A DNA stretch of 64,000 bases, from NCBI RefSeq assembly GCF_021018805.1, contig NC_086259.1:6162501-6226500 (forward strand), read 5' to 3'. Numbering within the stretch: the stretch's first letter is position 1; each line of letters opens with the position of its first letter. A model generated the notes under the pieces. That model saw nothing but the letters and a program-made list of their open reading frames with translations, was not told the DNA's origin and did not search any database. Made by a program: the position numbers and the translations under genes. Shown here piece by piece: positions 38,061-51,030 of the stretch. This stretch comes from Prinia subflava. Taxonomy: Eukaryota; Chordata; Aves; Passeriformes; Cisticolidae.

Positions 38061-40959
38061 CACGCAGAGGGAAGTTAAGGGGTGAGTGCTTTCCTTGGTA
38101 AACACAGGGAGTGAAGAAATGGCATTAATAAGCAGGACAGAGAACGTGTGTATAGATCTACCAGTGGGTAGATTTTGCTCTAGAGGAATGCAATGCACTA
38201 AAAATGGACAGAATAAGGCACTGTGGAAAGCTGCATGTCACAGCTGCACTGGGATGGAAAAGCCTGATCCAGAACCCAGCCAGTGGCAATCTGGGTCTGG
38301 TGAACTCTGAATCAGGCCCTTCCTGAGCAGGCACCCTCAGACACCCTTGACAGGGCTGGAGGACTGTGCAGAGCAAGGTGCTCAGTGTAACACCCACAAA
38401 CTGATCAAAGTTATCCCCAGTCAAAGGCTCAGTGCAAGAGGGAATCCATCAGTTCACTGTCCGTGCCGTGTCCCTCTCCTCGGGAACAGGAGCCTGATTG
38501 CTGCATGCATACATCAGGAACACATATCACTCATGCTAGGCACGTGATTTTAATGGGCTACAGGCATTTCTAACAGCTGACAGTCTCTTGCTTTTTGGAT
38601 TTCTCATCTCTTTGTGTTCTTTACCTAAGTTCTGAGCAGCTCCCAGCCGCAGAGTGGCTCCTGTGTTCATTCTGAGCCTTGGTTGTAAGATCCTACACCT
38701 TTCACAGCATTTACAGATTTTGTGAATACTGCAGCAACTCCCCGTGACCTTTGTGATCATCTCTTTAATTCACAGTTCTCCTGATTCCCAAACTGTAATG
38801 GATGTAGGAAAATTTTAGATTATCATTTTCTAACCAACAAGCTCTCTGCTCAGCTCTGTGCTACATGTGATCTGCTATAGTTACAGAATGCATGAGTAGT
38901 CTTCTATGTAATCCCAAAAGGTTTCTTGTTGTTTTTTTTTTTTTTTAACCCCACAAATCTTTGAAAAAGTCTTAATTAGTGGTACAAAAATATTGCCCAG
39001 CTGTTAGATCCAGAGGACTTGGCACACTAGATCACAAATAGTAGACTCCTTCTAACATTTGATCTTTGCTTTGCTGGCTGTATCTGTTAAAACAACCTGC
39101 TGTTTGTGTGCTGCTGCACTTCAGCTTTCCAGCCAGGTGTTTGTGAAGGATTGCATTTATTCAATTAGTACATAAATGCTTGCCAAATTATGCATACTAA
39201 TGGCATATATGCAGGTCAATCCTGTCCCATCACACATACAAAGTGCATTTTACACAATGTATCACTTAGAATTCTGGGGGAAAGACTAAAATCTGAGCAT
39301 CAGATCCTCACTAGATTAACAAAAAAGAATCATCATTGTCAGTATCAGTGAAACAGTGTTAGAAAAATTGGTTTTTAGTTGTCTGAAGCCTAAGTTTTTC
39401 TCCTGTTAGATTTGTAATCAAGTTCAGACATTTTCAGAGTTTTGAGGCTTTTGCTGTCTCATGCCCTTGTGCAGCTTGAGATCATGCCCACACTTTAGCC
39501 AGCTGTAATCCATATGAAGTCAAGAGGCCTTTCATGGATGAAAATTAAAAACCTTTGGAAAAAGATTGCTTGATCAAATTTTAAAAGCTTTCAAGATCTG
39601 TATATGCTCACCATTATGTTTAAAATAAGCATTTTTATTTGCCAGCAATGCAAATTGCTGATTTTATTTTGATTTTCCCATCAGCCTGGCAGTTCAGCCA
39701 CTAGAACCCTTTTAATCCTCCCACTGGAGTAACAGAGAGAAATTCATTTGATTCTAGTGGATAGTAGTTGATTTCATTCTCATATTATAGAAAATAAGGA
39801 TTACAATTCCAAATGATTTTACCTGCAGTCCACACCTAACCATATAAATGGCAATATGTGGAAAAAGTTGACTACATCATAAAAAATTTACTTCCTGCAA
39901 GGATTTTCTTGAATTTGTTTCAAAAAAATCTGCTGTTTGGCATCTTTCCTGTACTGAAATTCTAGAAGGTAACTGCAATATGTGCATGTAAAACATGCAA
40001 AAGGAAACATTCACTGAACTCTTTCTTTCTGCTACCAACCATAACTGTAGCTTAGAAAAGGTGCCTGAAATCTAAACTCTAGACAAATCCAAGATGTGTG
40101 CATTGTGAGATAACCACTAATGGAAGGTGAAATACTCTCCTCCTTCACTTGCTGTTGATTGACAAAGGTTCCATCTAATGAAAATTTGAATATTCTGCCA
40201 ACAGTTGGGGATACTCTGCCCCTGCCAAAGTAAATAAATAAATAAATGCTTCCAACTCCCAGAGCAAATGCCTGTAAGTCTATAGAAAACAAATTAGAAA
40301 TGTGTTATTCTCAATGAAAAAAGTCTCCATAAGAGCTATAATTTTATTTTTTTTAGTGCAGAGAATAACATAAATCAAAAGAAGCAATAGTCTACCTTGT
40401 GTTTTGACTACTTTGACCCTCTTCAACCTCTGCCAATTTTTATCTCATTTTTGTTTAACTTTGTACATCAGAGTTTAATTTTAAACCTGGTCCTGAAGAC
40501 AGTGATGTATAGGGTACATCAAGTATAGCTTAAATTACCCTCTCCCCAGTGATTTGAAGTTGAGGGGAGGGTCTTACTCCACAGCAGGGTGGGAAAGAGA
40601 AATGGTCAGATGCTGCCCTTTGAACCTGACCACCCTCAGCTACAGAAACATTTATGCCAGAACATCATTTATTGATTTTATTATATTTTAGGATCTCTTA
40701 AAACTGTTGGTGAAGTTTGCCATATATTAATTTTTGACACATGCATATAAAACCAGAAATATGGGTTGAGCAGAAACTATAAATATAGACAACACTGCCC
40801 AATAAACTTACATCCTTTCACTTATAGGTTTCTATTTCAGCTGATCATTCCGAGCAGCCTGTCTCTGAAAATAAATATTACCCCTCTGATAAGCTAACCA
40901 ATTTGAAGATTAAAGCTGCATTTGAGGATTAAACTTTTTTTTATTTGATTATTGTTGTG
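38061..40959. other. Gene desert
   Basis: Unique AT-rich sequence. It includes a short T14 run at about 38,933-38,946 and a small (AAAT)n tract at 40,231-40,247. No gene supported. Confidence 0.6.
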
Positions 40960-41070
40960 TCTCGTAGCAGCAGAAGGTAAATATTAATGGAATGTTACAG
41001 CCCAATTCTGCCCACTTTACCCGTGCGAGCCTTTCACGCGATGAGACCGAGGGAACCACGCAGGGTTTGG
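40960..41070. promoter_or_regulatory. CpG-retaining candidate regulatory block
   Basis: At least five CpGs fall within 41,022-41,060 ('cccgtgcgagcctttcacgcg', then 'accgaggg' and 'ccacgcag') in a desert where CpG is almost absent. The block follows AT-rich 'aatattaatggaatg'. Either an unmethylated regulatory element or a remnant of an old island. Confidence 0.25.
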
Positions 41071-44000
41071 CCCTGGAACTGAGCAGTGGCTGCTCTGTTT
41101 CCTCAGCCCACTAAGAGTAAGTCTGCCCTGAAATGTTCCACGTTCCCAGCAAACTCCTGCAGCAGGGCTGCCTCAGAGAGCCCTCGCTGCTGGCTGGCTC
41201 AGAACTGCCCTGAATAATGCACCGCTGAGCCGGGGTGTGTTTGTTCTGAGGAGAGCAGAAACCACCAGAAGCGCTCCACAGCAGACCCCAGAATGGCTTT
41301 GGCACCTGTGCCTGCCCCAGCAGAAGTTTGGAGCTGTGTTCTCAGGTGGCCTGCTGACCCCAGGAGAGAGGCTGACCTTGCCTCACACCAGAGTCTATTG
41401 CTATGGCTCCCCTGGGAGCTGCACACTGCTGCAATCATTAACCCTTATGTGCTGGAGCTGCAACAGCAAGTCATGGTAATAAAGCTTTCACTGCACCACG
41501 GATCTCCTGCTTTGTAAATTGTTGCTCTTATCAGCTGCACTGGAGGATGTTATCCCTTTCCTGTGAAGCATGACTGCTGTGCTGCTCTCTGCAAAGGAGG
41601 CCAGATCTATAGACTCGGTGATATTTATTCAATTGCTTTGAGAACAATGCAGAGAACACACTTTGTTTAAGCTAAAAATGCAGTGTGTGAAAACAAACAA
41701 AAAAATCCTCACCATGAAATACTCATACATATGAAACAATATATTAATTAAAATCCAGAATGCCTGTAGCAGATTTGAATCTGGGAACGCCAGATTTGCT
41801 ATAACAGACAACTGTGTTGCTCTGTTGAGTCCAGGCTCCCATTTGTGGAAGTAATTTATACCTAATGTTTTGTAAAAATGCAAACTCTTCCAGCCTGTGA
41901 CTTACCTGGACAATTACAGAATTTTGATTTTGGCTGGGAACAGGATGTTTGTAGCAATCAGTATTCATCTCCCCAAAACATAAGCAGTCTAAGTCTTATT
42001 TTGACATCCACTTCAAACACGACACCCAATTCTGTGCTCTGCTATTTGCCAAGGAGCCAAGGGGAGCTGGGAGTGTGTCTCAGCTAAAATCCAAACCTCA
42101 GGGCTGTGAACAGGCCCTGGGCTCCTCAGAAAGGTGAAGCCTTTCATCTGAGCTTTCATCTGTGCTTCCTGCCCTCCAGCCCTTCCCTTGGGCAATCTGT
42201 GGCCACATCAAGGCCCTGAAAGCAAAGGTGACCTTGGTGTAAGCCCTGGTTTGACATGATCCTCTCTGCTTCAGCCTGCAAAGAGCCAGGAACACTGTCT
42301 CTGAGAGATGGGGGCTGTGTGTCTGTCACCAGGGCTGTCACTGCCCACAGTCCCTCTCCCACAGGGACTTTCCAGTATCCCAAGAGCCAAGAAGAGCAAA
42401 AATTATTTGTTCAACCTATCCATCTGCAGAAGCAGAAGCTCTGTGTGGTTTAGGGCTACAGGACTGTGGTCCTTGCTAACCCCATCAGAGGTTGGATGTA
42501 CCAAGAGCATTGCAGGGCTCCCAGAGACTGCTTATAGTTCTTACACACAACCTTTTTCCAGGATAAGACCAGCTTCCAGGTTCAGAGGTTAAGAAAAACA
42601 GCGATCCCTTTGGTATGAGTACTGGGAAAAAAAAATTCAATTTAAGGAAACAAAAACTGTTTTCCAAAACCACTGAGGTCTTCTGAGTTTCAAGAGGGGA
42701 TGTTGTTGAGGACTGTGGTACACAAGTGTCCCTAGGTGCAGACTGAGAAAAGGTAACAGCAAAACTTCCAGTTTGTCAGGAGTGACAAGTGGGAAGGAGG
42801 CTGCAGTGAGGATGAGCTTCCCTGCAATGTTCCCTGGTGCTCAGAGAGAGTGGGTTAATGCCCTCTGATAAGAGGTAAATGAACACCACTCTGGCCCATG
42901 ACTCATGTCTTTCTCCACACCCTTCAATCACATTACTTCAGCCTGCCCTAATTAGACAGAGGCTGATCTGCAGGAGCCACGCTTGGGCTGGCCAGGCCAG
43001 GGGCTGCACCAGGTATTCTGTATTTCTTAACGAGGAAGAAGCTGCTCTGGACTAATGATGCTTTGCTGTTTGGCATCTGGATTCATCTGCTTGAAAAACA
43101 GTCCGGAGAGTTTTATTGCAAAAGTTAGGCTAGACAGGATTGTTCCTCACTCATTAGCACTGGGAGCATTTTCCTACAGGGACTGCAGATGAAAGCAATG
43201 ACTTTATTCCTCTTTTCCCGACTCCACCTCCTCAGGCACATCAGTGCCGTGATTTTAACACCAACAGCTGTAGTTAGAAAAAAAGAGAGATACTATTAAA
43301 CTTCACTATTAAATCTGCAACAGTAACTATAGATAGAAAAACAGTGACCAGACATTTAAACTCCAGGCTAAACAGGGTGGCAGAGGCAGTAACTTCACTT
43401 ACACCCTCATCAACTCCAGCAGCTCCTGTTTTTCTCTGAGCAGCCTCTGTGGTCTCCCAGGTGGAGGCTGTTGGCCCCTGGAGGGAGCAGAAGTTGCCTG
43501 TTCCCTCTTTATGAGGATGAGGAAGGGTTTCTTGGTGTTGGTGCTTTGTGCCCTGCCTGGCTCCTGCGGGTGTGAGAGGCAGAGGAGGAGGAGGAGGGGA
43601 TGGGGATGGGCTGCCCCTGCTGGGGGCTGTGTCCTTCCCTGCAGCCCTGCCTTTGGAGCCTGGGGACGCCCTGTGTGCCCTCTCAATCTCACCCCTCCTC
43701 TGGCTGTCACTCCTGTTTCCAAAGCACTGTTGCCCTGATATTTGGTTACTCAAAGAGGAGAAAGAAGGAATGAATTTACTGAAATTATGTTGATGTTATT
43801 TTGTTCTCTTATGGGGTTTCTTGTGTGAAGGGGGTATCTACTCTATTAACTCCCATTAATATCAAACCTTTACTATTAATAGGATTTGCATATGGAAAGG
43901 AAGAGGATTGACCTTTAAATTCATTAAATAAAGCAAATTTTAAAAAATAATTTTAGTTAAAAGCATTAGTGTGATGAAAAATAGAAGAACAAATACAGAG

Positions 44001-44246
44001 ACATCAGTATCTGGGCTTTCGTTAACACTAACGAGCAAATTATTGTAAGGGAAGATTTGCATCCTTGGAATACATATTCCAGCCTCCATACTGATATATG
44101 GGATGAGGGGTTATCTTTGTATGGCTCCTCTTTCAGAATATATTTTCTTCTTATAAAATAGCCTCTTTTTAACTCCCATTGGGGACCTCCTTATAAATGA
44201 GGAACTGGTCCTCAAGGGACTGGCCTGGCTAGAAAAGTGTGTTATT
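41071..44246. other. Gene desert
   Basis: Mixed-composition unique sequence with GC-richer patches at 41,140-41,460, 42,050-42,380 and 43,390-43,700. Open frames up to about 159 codons (minus, 43,274-43,753) fall in these patches and show no domain. No supported gene. Confidence 0.55.
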
Positions 44247-44281
44247 AAAAAAAAAAAAAAGAAAAAAAAAAAAAAAAAAAA
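44247..44281. repeat. A14-G-A20 homopolymer
   Basis: An A run with a single G at 44,261. No retrocopy body is visible upstream. Confidence 0.93.
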
Positions 44282-44865
44282 GGTGCCTATTAGAATACTA
44301 AGCAATATAATTAGCCCATTTCTTTGGTTTTTTAGAAAATATTAAAAAAAAAAAAGTATAGCCAAGTTTTAATTAAACATATTCTCTGGATGTTTGAATT
44401 GTGTAAGAATTAGAAAACTCTGTTTTATTTTAGAGGGATTAATTGCATTAATTTAAGGTTCTGGCTCCAATCTCTGCTATGCAGCCAGGTATCACCACTG
44501 CTCTTTCAAAGCAGGGCTGAGAGTGAGTGAGGTTTGGCCACTGAGCTGGGCCACAGGCTGCCCCTCAGATGGGCATTCTCTGCCCATGGGTGGCAGTGAA
44601 CACGGTCATCTTCTGGTCTTTTACACAGGAATAAGCAGAGGTCCTCTCTATCAAAACTGGCTAAATATACAGATTCAAAATATGACTGCTCCTAATGATA
44701 AATATTGATTTACACATGCTCAAAAGCTTCTGTTTCCTTCCCAGCAAGGAGTCTAAATTGTAGTTAGATTATCAGTGTTTCTACCACCCTCTCACTTTTC
44801 AAGGCTGAGTCTTGAGACTCGGATGTCCAGCAGTTTCTGGATCTCCACTCTGCTCTTAGGTCTTA

Positions 44866-44935
44866 CCCCATCTGTGTCTCAGCTTTCTGTCACAGCCCTT
44901 TGTAAAGTACTTTGAGATGCTTGGATCAAACTTGC
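44866..44935 (+). mobile_element. Ancient SINE-like remnant
   Basis: 'catctgtgtctcagctttct', 'cacagccctttgtaaagtac' and 'tttgagatgcttggatcaaa' follow the tail of an old amniote SINE/LINE with the word order 'tgtaaagcgctttgagatccttggatgaaa'. Short and degraded; family uncertain. Confidence 0.5.
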
Positions 44936-45690
44936 TGCTGGTCCAGAGCAGTATTAATCAGTATTTTGTGCTATTTTGTCATGCAGCTCAGTCTATAAAT
45001 CCAGGTATTTATTCTGTTCCTGTTCTACCTCAGGCTCCCACAAGTGGGAAGAGGTGAAACAGTTCAGGTTATTCTTCTCAGAGCTCAGCTAATGTCATCT
45101 GCTGAATACAGCTCCAAACATCTGAAGCTGGTGAAATTAAATAAAGTGTGAGCATCCTTTGGTCTGGAGCTCTTTGCCTTTCGAACAATTACTCATGGTA
45201 ACCTTAACAATAGTATAATAAGGAAAAAAAGAAACCTCATAAAAGAATGTAGTGTTAGGATGGAACTCTGCCTGATATTAGAACAATTACGGAGCAGATG
45301 CATCCACTCCGAACAAAGTGACCTTTTCATCAAGTTACAAAACATTAAAGGTTAAAGAGTGTTTGAAAGGAAGTTAATACTTTTAAAACATTAGTAAAAA
45401 ATGCCATTCTTTCTGGACCTGACCAAAATCAGTGGGAAACTGAGATGACTGTTAAGGCACATCCAGTCATAATTTAAGCAACTCTGATTACAGAAGGATA
45501 TAAGGTATTTTCAATCGTCTCCTTTCTTTTACAATTAGAGGTGCTTTTTCGAAGAAGAATGAATTGATAGGAACAAATACCCAGTGACAGAAAGCTGGTT
45601 AATAGCAATTTTAAAGTCACATTCCTTTCTCTCCATTGTGTCCAGAGGAGAACAAAGAGAGGGAATCAATGGTGGTGTCAGATTTTCTTA
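44936..45690. other. AT-rich spacer before the CpG-island cluster
   Basis: The last CpG-poor stretch before composition jumps at about 45,705. High-complexity AT-rich sequence from 45,150 to 45,640 has the look of conserved noncoding DNA, but I see no definite site or gene. Confidence 0.45.
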
Positions 45691-45704
45691 GTTTCCACGT
45701 TCAC

Positions 45705-46350
45705 CTGACCCGGGCGGTGCAGACCCCGGTGCCCGGCTGGGGAGCAAAGCGCTGCCCCCGCACACGGCGGGGCCGCGGCTGCTGCTCGCCAAGGGCCACC
45801 GGGGAGGGGACAAGTGCCCGGGACCGCCCCGGGCCGCGGGACAGCCCGCCGGGCTCGGGGCCTGCCTGCTGCGCCCGCACAGCGGATCGCAGTCATCTCC
45901 AGGAATTCTGCTCGGCCAAGGGCTGCGGCTGCGGGGGATGCCGGGCTCCCACACCTTGTTCGGGCCCGCGTCCCCCGCGCTGCCCGTGCGCGGGAGCTCA
46001 GTGCAGCCCCCCCGAGCAGCCGCCGGGCTCGCAGGGCTTTGGGATTTACGGCCCGACGGCCTCGCCGGGGCTGTTCTTGTGTCCGTGTCCCGGCGGCCCG
46101 CAGGGGAGGAGGAGGCGGCCCGGGGCTGCGGCCGCGCCGCCGGTACCGCACTGTGCCCGGCCCGGTCCCGCACTGCCCCCAGCCCGGTACCGCAATGCCC
46201 CCAGCCCGGTACCGCAATGCCCCCAGCCCGGTGCGCGTCCCCCCGCGGGTGCCGAGCTCCGCCCGCGCCCCGGGGACGGGCGGGGGCGGCCGCAGCGCTC
46301 CCCTTGCCCTGGCTGTCAGCGGGGACCGGAGCGAGCTCGCCCCGGGTCAG
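45705..46350. promoter_or_regulatory. CpG island 1
   Basis: An abrupt switch to very high GC with dense CpGs, ending near 46,350. Overlapping long frames occur on both strands (up to about 270 codons), which is what stop-poor GC-rich DNA gives; none has a recognisable domain. It lies about 7 kb upstream of the TSHZ exon and is the outermost member of the island array. It could be an alternative or antisense promoter, or a Polycomb-bound island. Confidence 0.85.
46142..46229. repeat. 22-bp minisatellite, four copies
   Basis: Four tandem 22-bp units of the form GGTACCGCAATGCCCCCAGC plus CC. Units 3 and 4 are identical. Unit 2 has GGTCCC and GCACTG variants, and unit 1 differs at several further positions. 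The array lies inside CpG island 1, and each unit keeps one CpG. The gradient of divergence points to expansion from the 3' side. Confidence 0.95.
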
Positions 46351-47040
46351 GGTGAGCCACTGGCAGATGGCAGCTCCGTGCAGATAAACTTCTGTGTGCA
46401 AGCGCTGTGTGCAAACACTCAAAACCTCGCCAGGGAAGGAAGTTTCTGGGAAAAAAAAAAAGGAGAAGGTATTTCCTCGAACTGAAGTTTTACCCACTTC
46501 CCCCTTCAAACTTTCTTTCTTTCTTTCTTTCTTTGAGAGTATCTGAGCAGAACAAAATCTTCATTGCGTTGAGTCACAGGCGGTCAGTAGAGGAGCACCC
46601 GTGTCATCTGCGCCATGAGAACTTTTAGGTGATGCGAGAAATAAGCGGGGAATCCCTTCCACTTCTCCGGATCCTCCAAATGCCTATGGAATTAGCTAGC
46701 CCTGAGGACCAGTGCCAGGCTCCACAAAGGCGTTCCCAAAGCCTGCTGCCAGTAAAACTTTGTGTAGGCAAAATTAGCTAAAGACCCTCTACTGAGACAA
46801 CAGCCTTTGTTGTCACATGTGGTGGAGTTCCACGATCTGTAACTATTTTTCTCAAAAGGTTTTTCTACTGCCCCAGCGAATGCATTACACTACAGTAGCT
46901 TTGAAATGGTATCGCTTATTTCCTACAAAACTGCGGCCAGTTGTTTCTTCAGGGACCCCAAGTCCTTTCAAGGGAGGCGAAAAAGTGATGGCTGAGAGGG
47001 AGTGAATAGCGCCGACAGATCTTATTTTAAATCAGCATCA
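46351..47040. other. Spacer between islands 1 and 2
   Basis: AT-richer sequence with a small (CTTT)n tract at 46,511-46,534. No coding exon recognised. Confidence 0.55.
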
Positions 47041-47049
47041 TCTCCAAAG

Positions 47050-47570
47050 GGCGCAGCCCCTGGGAGCGCGGCGAGAGCCGGGGCGGGCGCGGTCCGGGCC
47101 GAGGGGCGCTCAGCCCGGGGAGACCCGGCTGCGGCGAGCGGGAGCCGGGACAGCTCGGTCTGGGGCCTCAGCCCCTCTCCGTCCGAGGGGGAAGGCAGAG
47201 CCCCCGCCGCGGGCCGCGGGGACGCGCCGGGGCCCGGCTCTCCGGGCAGCAGCGGCGGCGGCATCGCCCCGCAGAGCCGCGGCCGGGCCGCCGCTCCCGG
47301 TGCCCGGGTCTAACCGGGAACTTGCTGCGCGGGGGGCGGGCGGTGCTCTCCGACCGCCGCGGGCCCCGCGGGAGAGGAGCCGGCGCTGCCTCGGGCGCTG
47401 CCGGGGCACGGATGGAGCGCCCGCCGCGGGGCCGGGCACGGCCGCCGCCCGCCGGGCACCCCGGGCTGCGGGGGTGGCTCCGGGGCGGCCGCGGCACAGC
47501 CCGGACAGCGCCGGCCCGCTCGGTGCCTCAGAGCGGCTTCCCCGGCCGGAGCCCACCGCCCCCACCGCTC
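47050..47570. promoter_or_regulatory. CpG island 2
   Basis: Dense CpG, GC-rich and repeat-free, with sharp edges into AT-rich flanks. Long frames on both strands are compositional. Likely part of the same unmethylated domain as the TSHZ promoter island. Confidence 0.85.
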
Positions 47571-48264
47571 CCCGCTGTCCTTGGGGCTTTTCCTGGGGGA
47601 TGTATTTCTGATGTCTGGGGTTGGGAGGGGAATTGCTGTCAACTCCGGGCGGGAGCGAATCGATTCGGACAAGATTACTTCCAGTTTAAAATGAGGTTTC
47701 CAAATATGAGGACACTGAGCGTGCTTATACTTTCCTATTTTGCCCGTCCTCTTCCCGAAATGCCTGGCCCTAATCGCAGGGACACAGCTATTCCAGTTTT
47801 GATTTTCTGGGGCTTATTGCATGTCAGAACTGTAAAAGTCCTCTGGACAATTTACAGACAAAACATCTGGTTCGTTAAAGCAAAGCTACTGGACTAAGAC
47901 AAACAAACTTTGCTGCTGTGTAAATTCACTTACCCAAACAATTTACATTCAAGCAAAGATTTTAGCCCGAAGAAAAACTTTTATTCATTTGTATTCAGGA
48001 GGTTTGGGAATTCACAAGCATTTTAAAATAATTTTGCTCTAATAAAGTTATGTAGATATTACAAAACGTCTTTGTTCTCTTCTCAGATCATTATCGCTGT
48101 TATAATGGTTATTGACAACACTTTGTATTTTACAGAAGCGCGGTATCGTTTTCGGGCGTGGGCAGCAGGGTTTTTAAACAAACTTGTCAGATCCGTATTC
48201 GTCTGGTCCAGCCTTAATGAAAGCTGCTGCCTCTTTGTTCTTGGCCGGGAGAACCCGCAGTACT
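47571..48264. other. Spacer between islands 2 and 3
   Basis: AT-rich, unique, high-complexity sequence (for example 47,650-48,180) with scattered CpGs. Possible conserved noncoding DNA; no gene seen. Confidence 0.45.
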
Positions 48265-48780
48265 TCCCGCATTTCGATCGGGGGCGCGGGGCAGAGGGCG
48301 GGCTGTGCCCGGGCACGGAGGGCAGCGCGGCCGGGGGTGCCGGGCGGTACCGGCCGCGGGCCGCCGCCCTCTCCGCGCCCCGGGCCGCCCGTGCCGGCGG
48401 GGGCTGCCCGGGCCCGGGGGGACCCCCAGCCCGGCACTGGCCCCGGGGCTCGCCCCCGGCCCCGGCCGCGCCGCCGCCCCCGAGAGCCGCTCCCGGGCCG
48501 CGGGCAGCGCTGCCCTGCGGCCCGCGGCTCCGCAGGCCCCGGCTCGCTGTGCCCGGCCCTTCGCCGGGCCCGGGGACACTTGGCTGGCGAGGACCCGCAG
48601 GTCCCGGTCGGCTCCTCTGCCCCGCTGGAAGGGGAGGTGCCGGCAGAGCTGGGGCGAGAGGAGAGAGGCCGGGGCCCCTCGTTCCCGGGACTGACTCCCG
48701 GAGAAGAGTGAAGCGGTGCGAACAGCGAGTGAGAGCAGCCGCACGGGCACCTCGGCGCACGCCGCTCCCTGCCTTGTTTG
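48265..48780. promoter_or_regulatory. CpG island 3
   Basis: Very GC-rich and CpG-dense. Overlapping frames up to about 250 codons on both strands are Pro/Arg/Gly/Ala-rich and domain-free, as expected of islands. Confidence 0.85.
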
Positions 48781-49615
48781 CAGTGAGCAAGTGGCGAAAC
48801 ATCAACACGCTGCTCGGGAGGGAACAAGGTTAAAGCTCGGCTAAAACACTGGCTTCCAGGAGGCAGCTGTTCCAAGTTTACTAAACTTCCTCAGTGATCC
48901 TTCCTGGCCATTCCCACAACCAGCAGTTAATTCCAGTGGTCCTTTTTCGGCTCAGCCGCTGTCTCCACTCGGGCTGGGGTGTCTCGGGCAATTGGCGGAG
49001 TTGTAGTGAAGAGGAATGGTATGAGCAGTGAAAATATACACCAAAGAAGGGCAGTAAGCAGTGCCCAGTTGGGAAAGATAAAACAATCTTAGCTGGTGGA
49101 AACTTCAGGAGTGATGGTTATCTAATTGTGTGACTTATAAATAATTGGTACCTTGTTTTAAAACTGCCGGGAAGAGCGAGCTTAGGGCTGAGCCTCGTGT
49201 GCTGAGTCTTTGTGGATGGAGTCTGTACAGCCATCGATTTGATGCGTTATGTTTGGAAATGCTACACTTCATAAAATTATACGTTCTGGCTCTCTGGAAT
49301 AGACTGTGACCCCCAAAGAAGCCGACGCACATGAAGGCATCTGCACTTCCCGCTGTAAATTGTCTGATAGAAAGCTCAATAGATATTCTTTTTCTTCCTT
49401 AAAAAATGTATATTGTTAACAACCAAATTATTCCACAACTTCCTGAGCGTTTCGACAGCGAGAGTTGCTAATGTGTAAGTGCAGTGCACGTGTCTGCGTG
49501 CACGAATATCTGCTGCTTTCCCCTCTCTCTCACTCACGAGAATTATTATTCCTAAGTGAGCTGAGAAAGTTCCTCCAATGAGTGTTTACGGAAAGTTTCA
49601 CTTATTTCGTTCCCT
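48781..49615. other. Spacer between islands 3 and 4
   Basis: Unique, moderately AT-rich sequence that keeps more CpGs than the distal desert (for example 49,160-49,250 and 49,450-49,545). No gene supported. Confidence 0.45.
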
Positions 49616-49619
49616 CCCA

Positions 49620-50015
49620 GCCCCAGCTCGGCGCAGGAACGAGCCCATCACCCTGGGCTGCCGGCGCGTGTGGGCCGCCCTGTGCAGAGCCAGGTGAGCG
49701 CTGCTGGCTCGCGCAGCTCCCCACGCAGCGGGCCGGGACAGCCTCGCGTGTTTGTCCGTGCGGTGACACCGTCCGGCTGCTGGGTGCCACCTGCCAGCAT
49801 CCTCCCCGCGGGCAGTACTGCAGAGGCAGAGCCCTGTCCGGAACCTGTTCAAACACAAAGGCACGGATCCACGCAGGCGGAGCCGGCCGCACCCGCGGGA
49901 GGAGGCTGCGCCCCCGCGGAGCCGCGCCGGGCAGAGGGGCTCGCACCCCGCCGGGCACCCGGGCCGAGCCCGGCAGCGGGCAGGGGCTGGCAAGCCATCC
50001 CTCGAGCGGGCTAAG
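49620..50015. promoter_or_regulatory. CpG island 4
   Basis: GC-rich, CpG-dense segment. At about 50,104 a GATTGG (inverted CCAAT, NF-Y type) lies just downstream. Frames on both strands are compositional. A promoter role is possible but no transcript can be read from sequence. Confidence 0.78.
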
Positions 50016-50274
50016 GGTGACACAAAGGCGGTGAAAGAGGAGCAGATTTAGAGACAGGGAAGTGGAAGGAACAAAGTTCTTGCAACTTGCAACCGCCCCA
50101 AAATTCGGGATTGGTCGCTGCAGCTCGTTCCTCGCGATGCCCCGCAGCCAGCAGCTGAGGAGGATCGGGATCATCCCTGCCTTTGGAGAGGGCTCTGGCA
50201 CATTTCAGAACAGCCTTCACAGGACTGCAGTAACTACATGCGCCGTGTCATTTTAATTTTGCTGTAGTTTTCAG

Positions 50275-51030
50275 GGCGCTTTACCAGCGCCTGGTGGCAG
50301 AGTGACCTTCCCCGCACTCCGTGTGGCGAGCAGGAGCAGAAGCGGCCAGGGCTCCCGGCGCTCTCGGCTGCCGAAGCTCCCAGCCGGGCATCCCAAAGTT
50401 TGTTTCGGTCTCTCTCGCTCCAGAGCTCGGAGGAATCCTCCATGTTGGGCAGCGCGGGCCGGCTCGGCCAGCAGCACCCCAGCCCGGGGTTCGCCTCTCG
50501 CCGGCTCCGCGCTCGGTGCGGTCCCGCCTCGGCCGCGGCCCCGAGGAGCCGGGAGCGCCGCCGGGCTGAGCGCGGGGCGCGCCCCGGCCCCGGCCCAGTC
50601 CCTGCCCCCGGCCGCCAGCATCCTCCGGGGGGGTGGGGGCGTGAATTATTTAGGCTTTCTATCTCCTACTTAAAGGGGGAGGAGGTAGAGAGAATGAACG
50701 AGCCATTAACCGCAGGCGAGCCCTGCTTCCCGAGGCTGTCTAACATTTGTAAATACTTATGCTGCGGCTGGTCCCCTCCTCCCCGGTTAAGTTGTTTAGT
50801 ATGTTGGTTATTTGTACCGAATGCCGGTCTGTGTAGTGTCTGATGTGTTGTCGTTGCAATGTGCAGCCGGGGTGACACTGATGGATGCGCCAATGGTGAG
50901 ACGGACAGATGTTAGGGCGGATCTAGCGGCACGCACCGCCGCGGCGGCGAGCCCGCCCGCCCGCCCCGCCGGGGCTGCCCGCCGCCCGGCCCCGTCCTGC
51001 CGCACGGCTCACCCACGCTCACACACTCGC
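50275..51030. promoter_or_regulatory. CpG islands 5a/5b
   Basis: Two CpG-dense cores (about 50,290-50,640 and 50,860-51,010) separated by a high-complexity stretch (50,640-50,830) with AT-rich words such as 'gaattatttaggctttctat'. A CCAAT box lies at 50,890-50,894. The combination of AT-rich complex core and CpG shoulders resembles a conserved developmental promoter or enhancer. Confidence 0.7.

Noticed and set aside
45636..46509. Frames of 180-273 codons on both strands
   Set aside because: CpG-island DNA is stop-poor; the products are Pro/Arg/Gly/Ala-rich, overlap in all frames and have no domain.
48072..48875. Frames of 230-253 codons on both strands
   Set aside because: Same compositional effect in CpG island 3; no splice or domain support.
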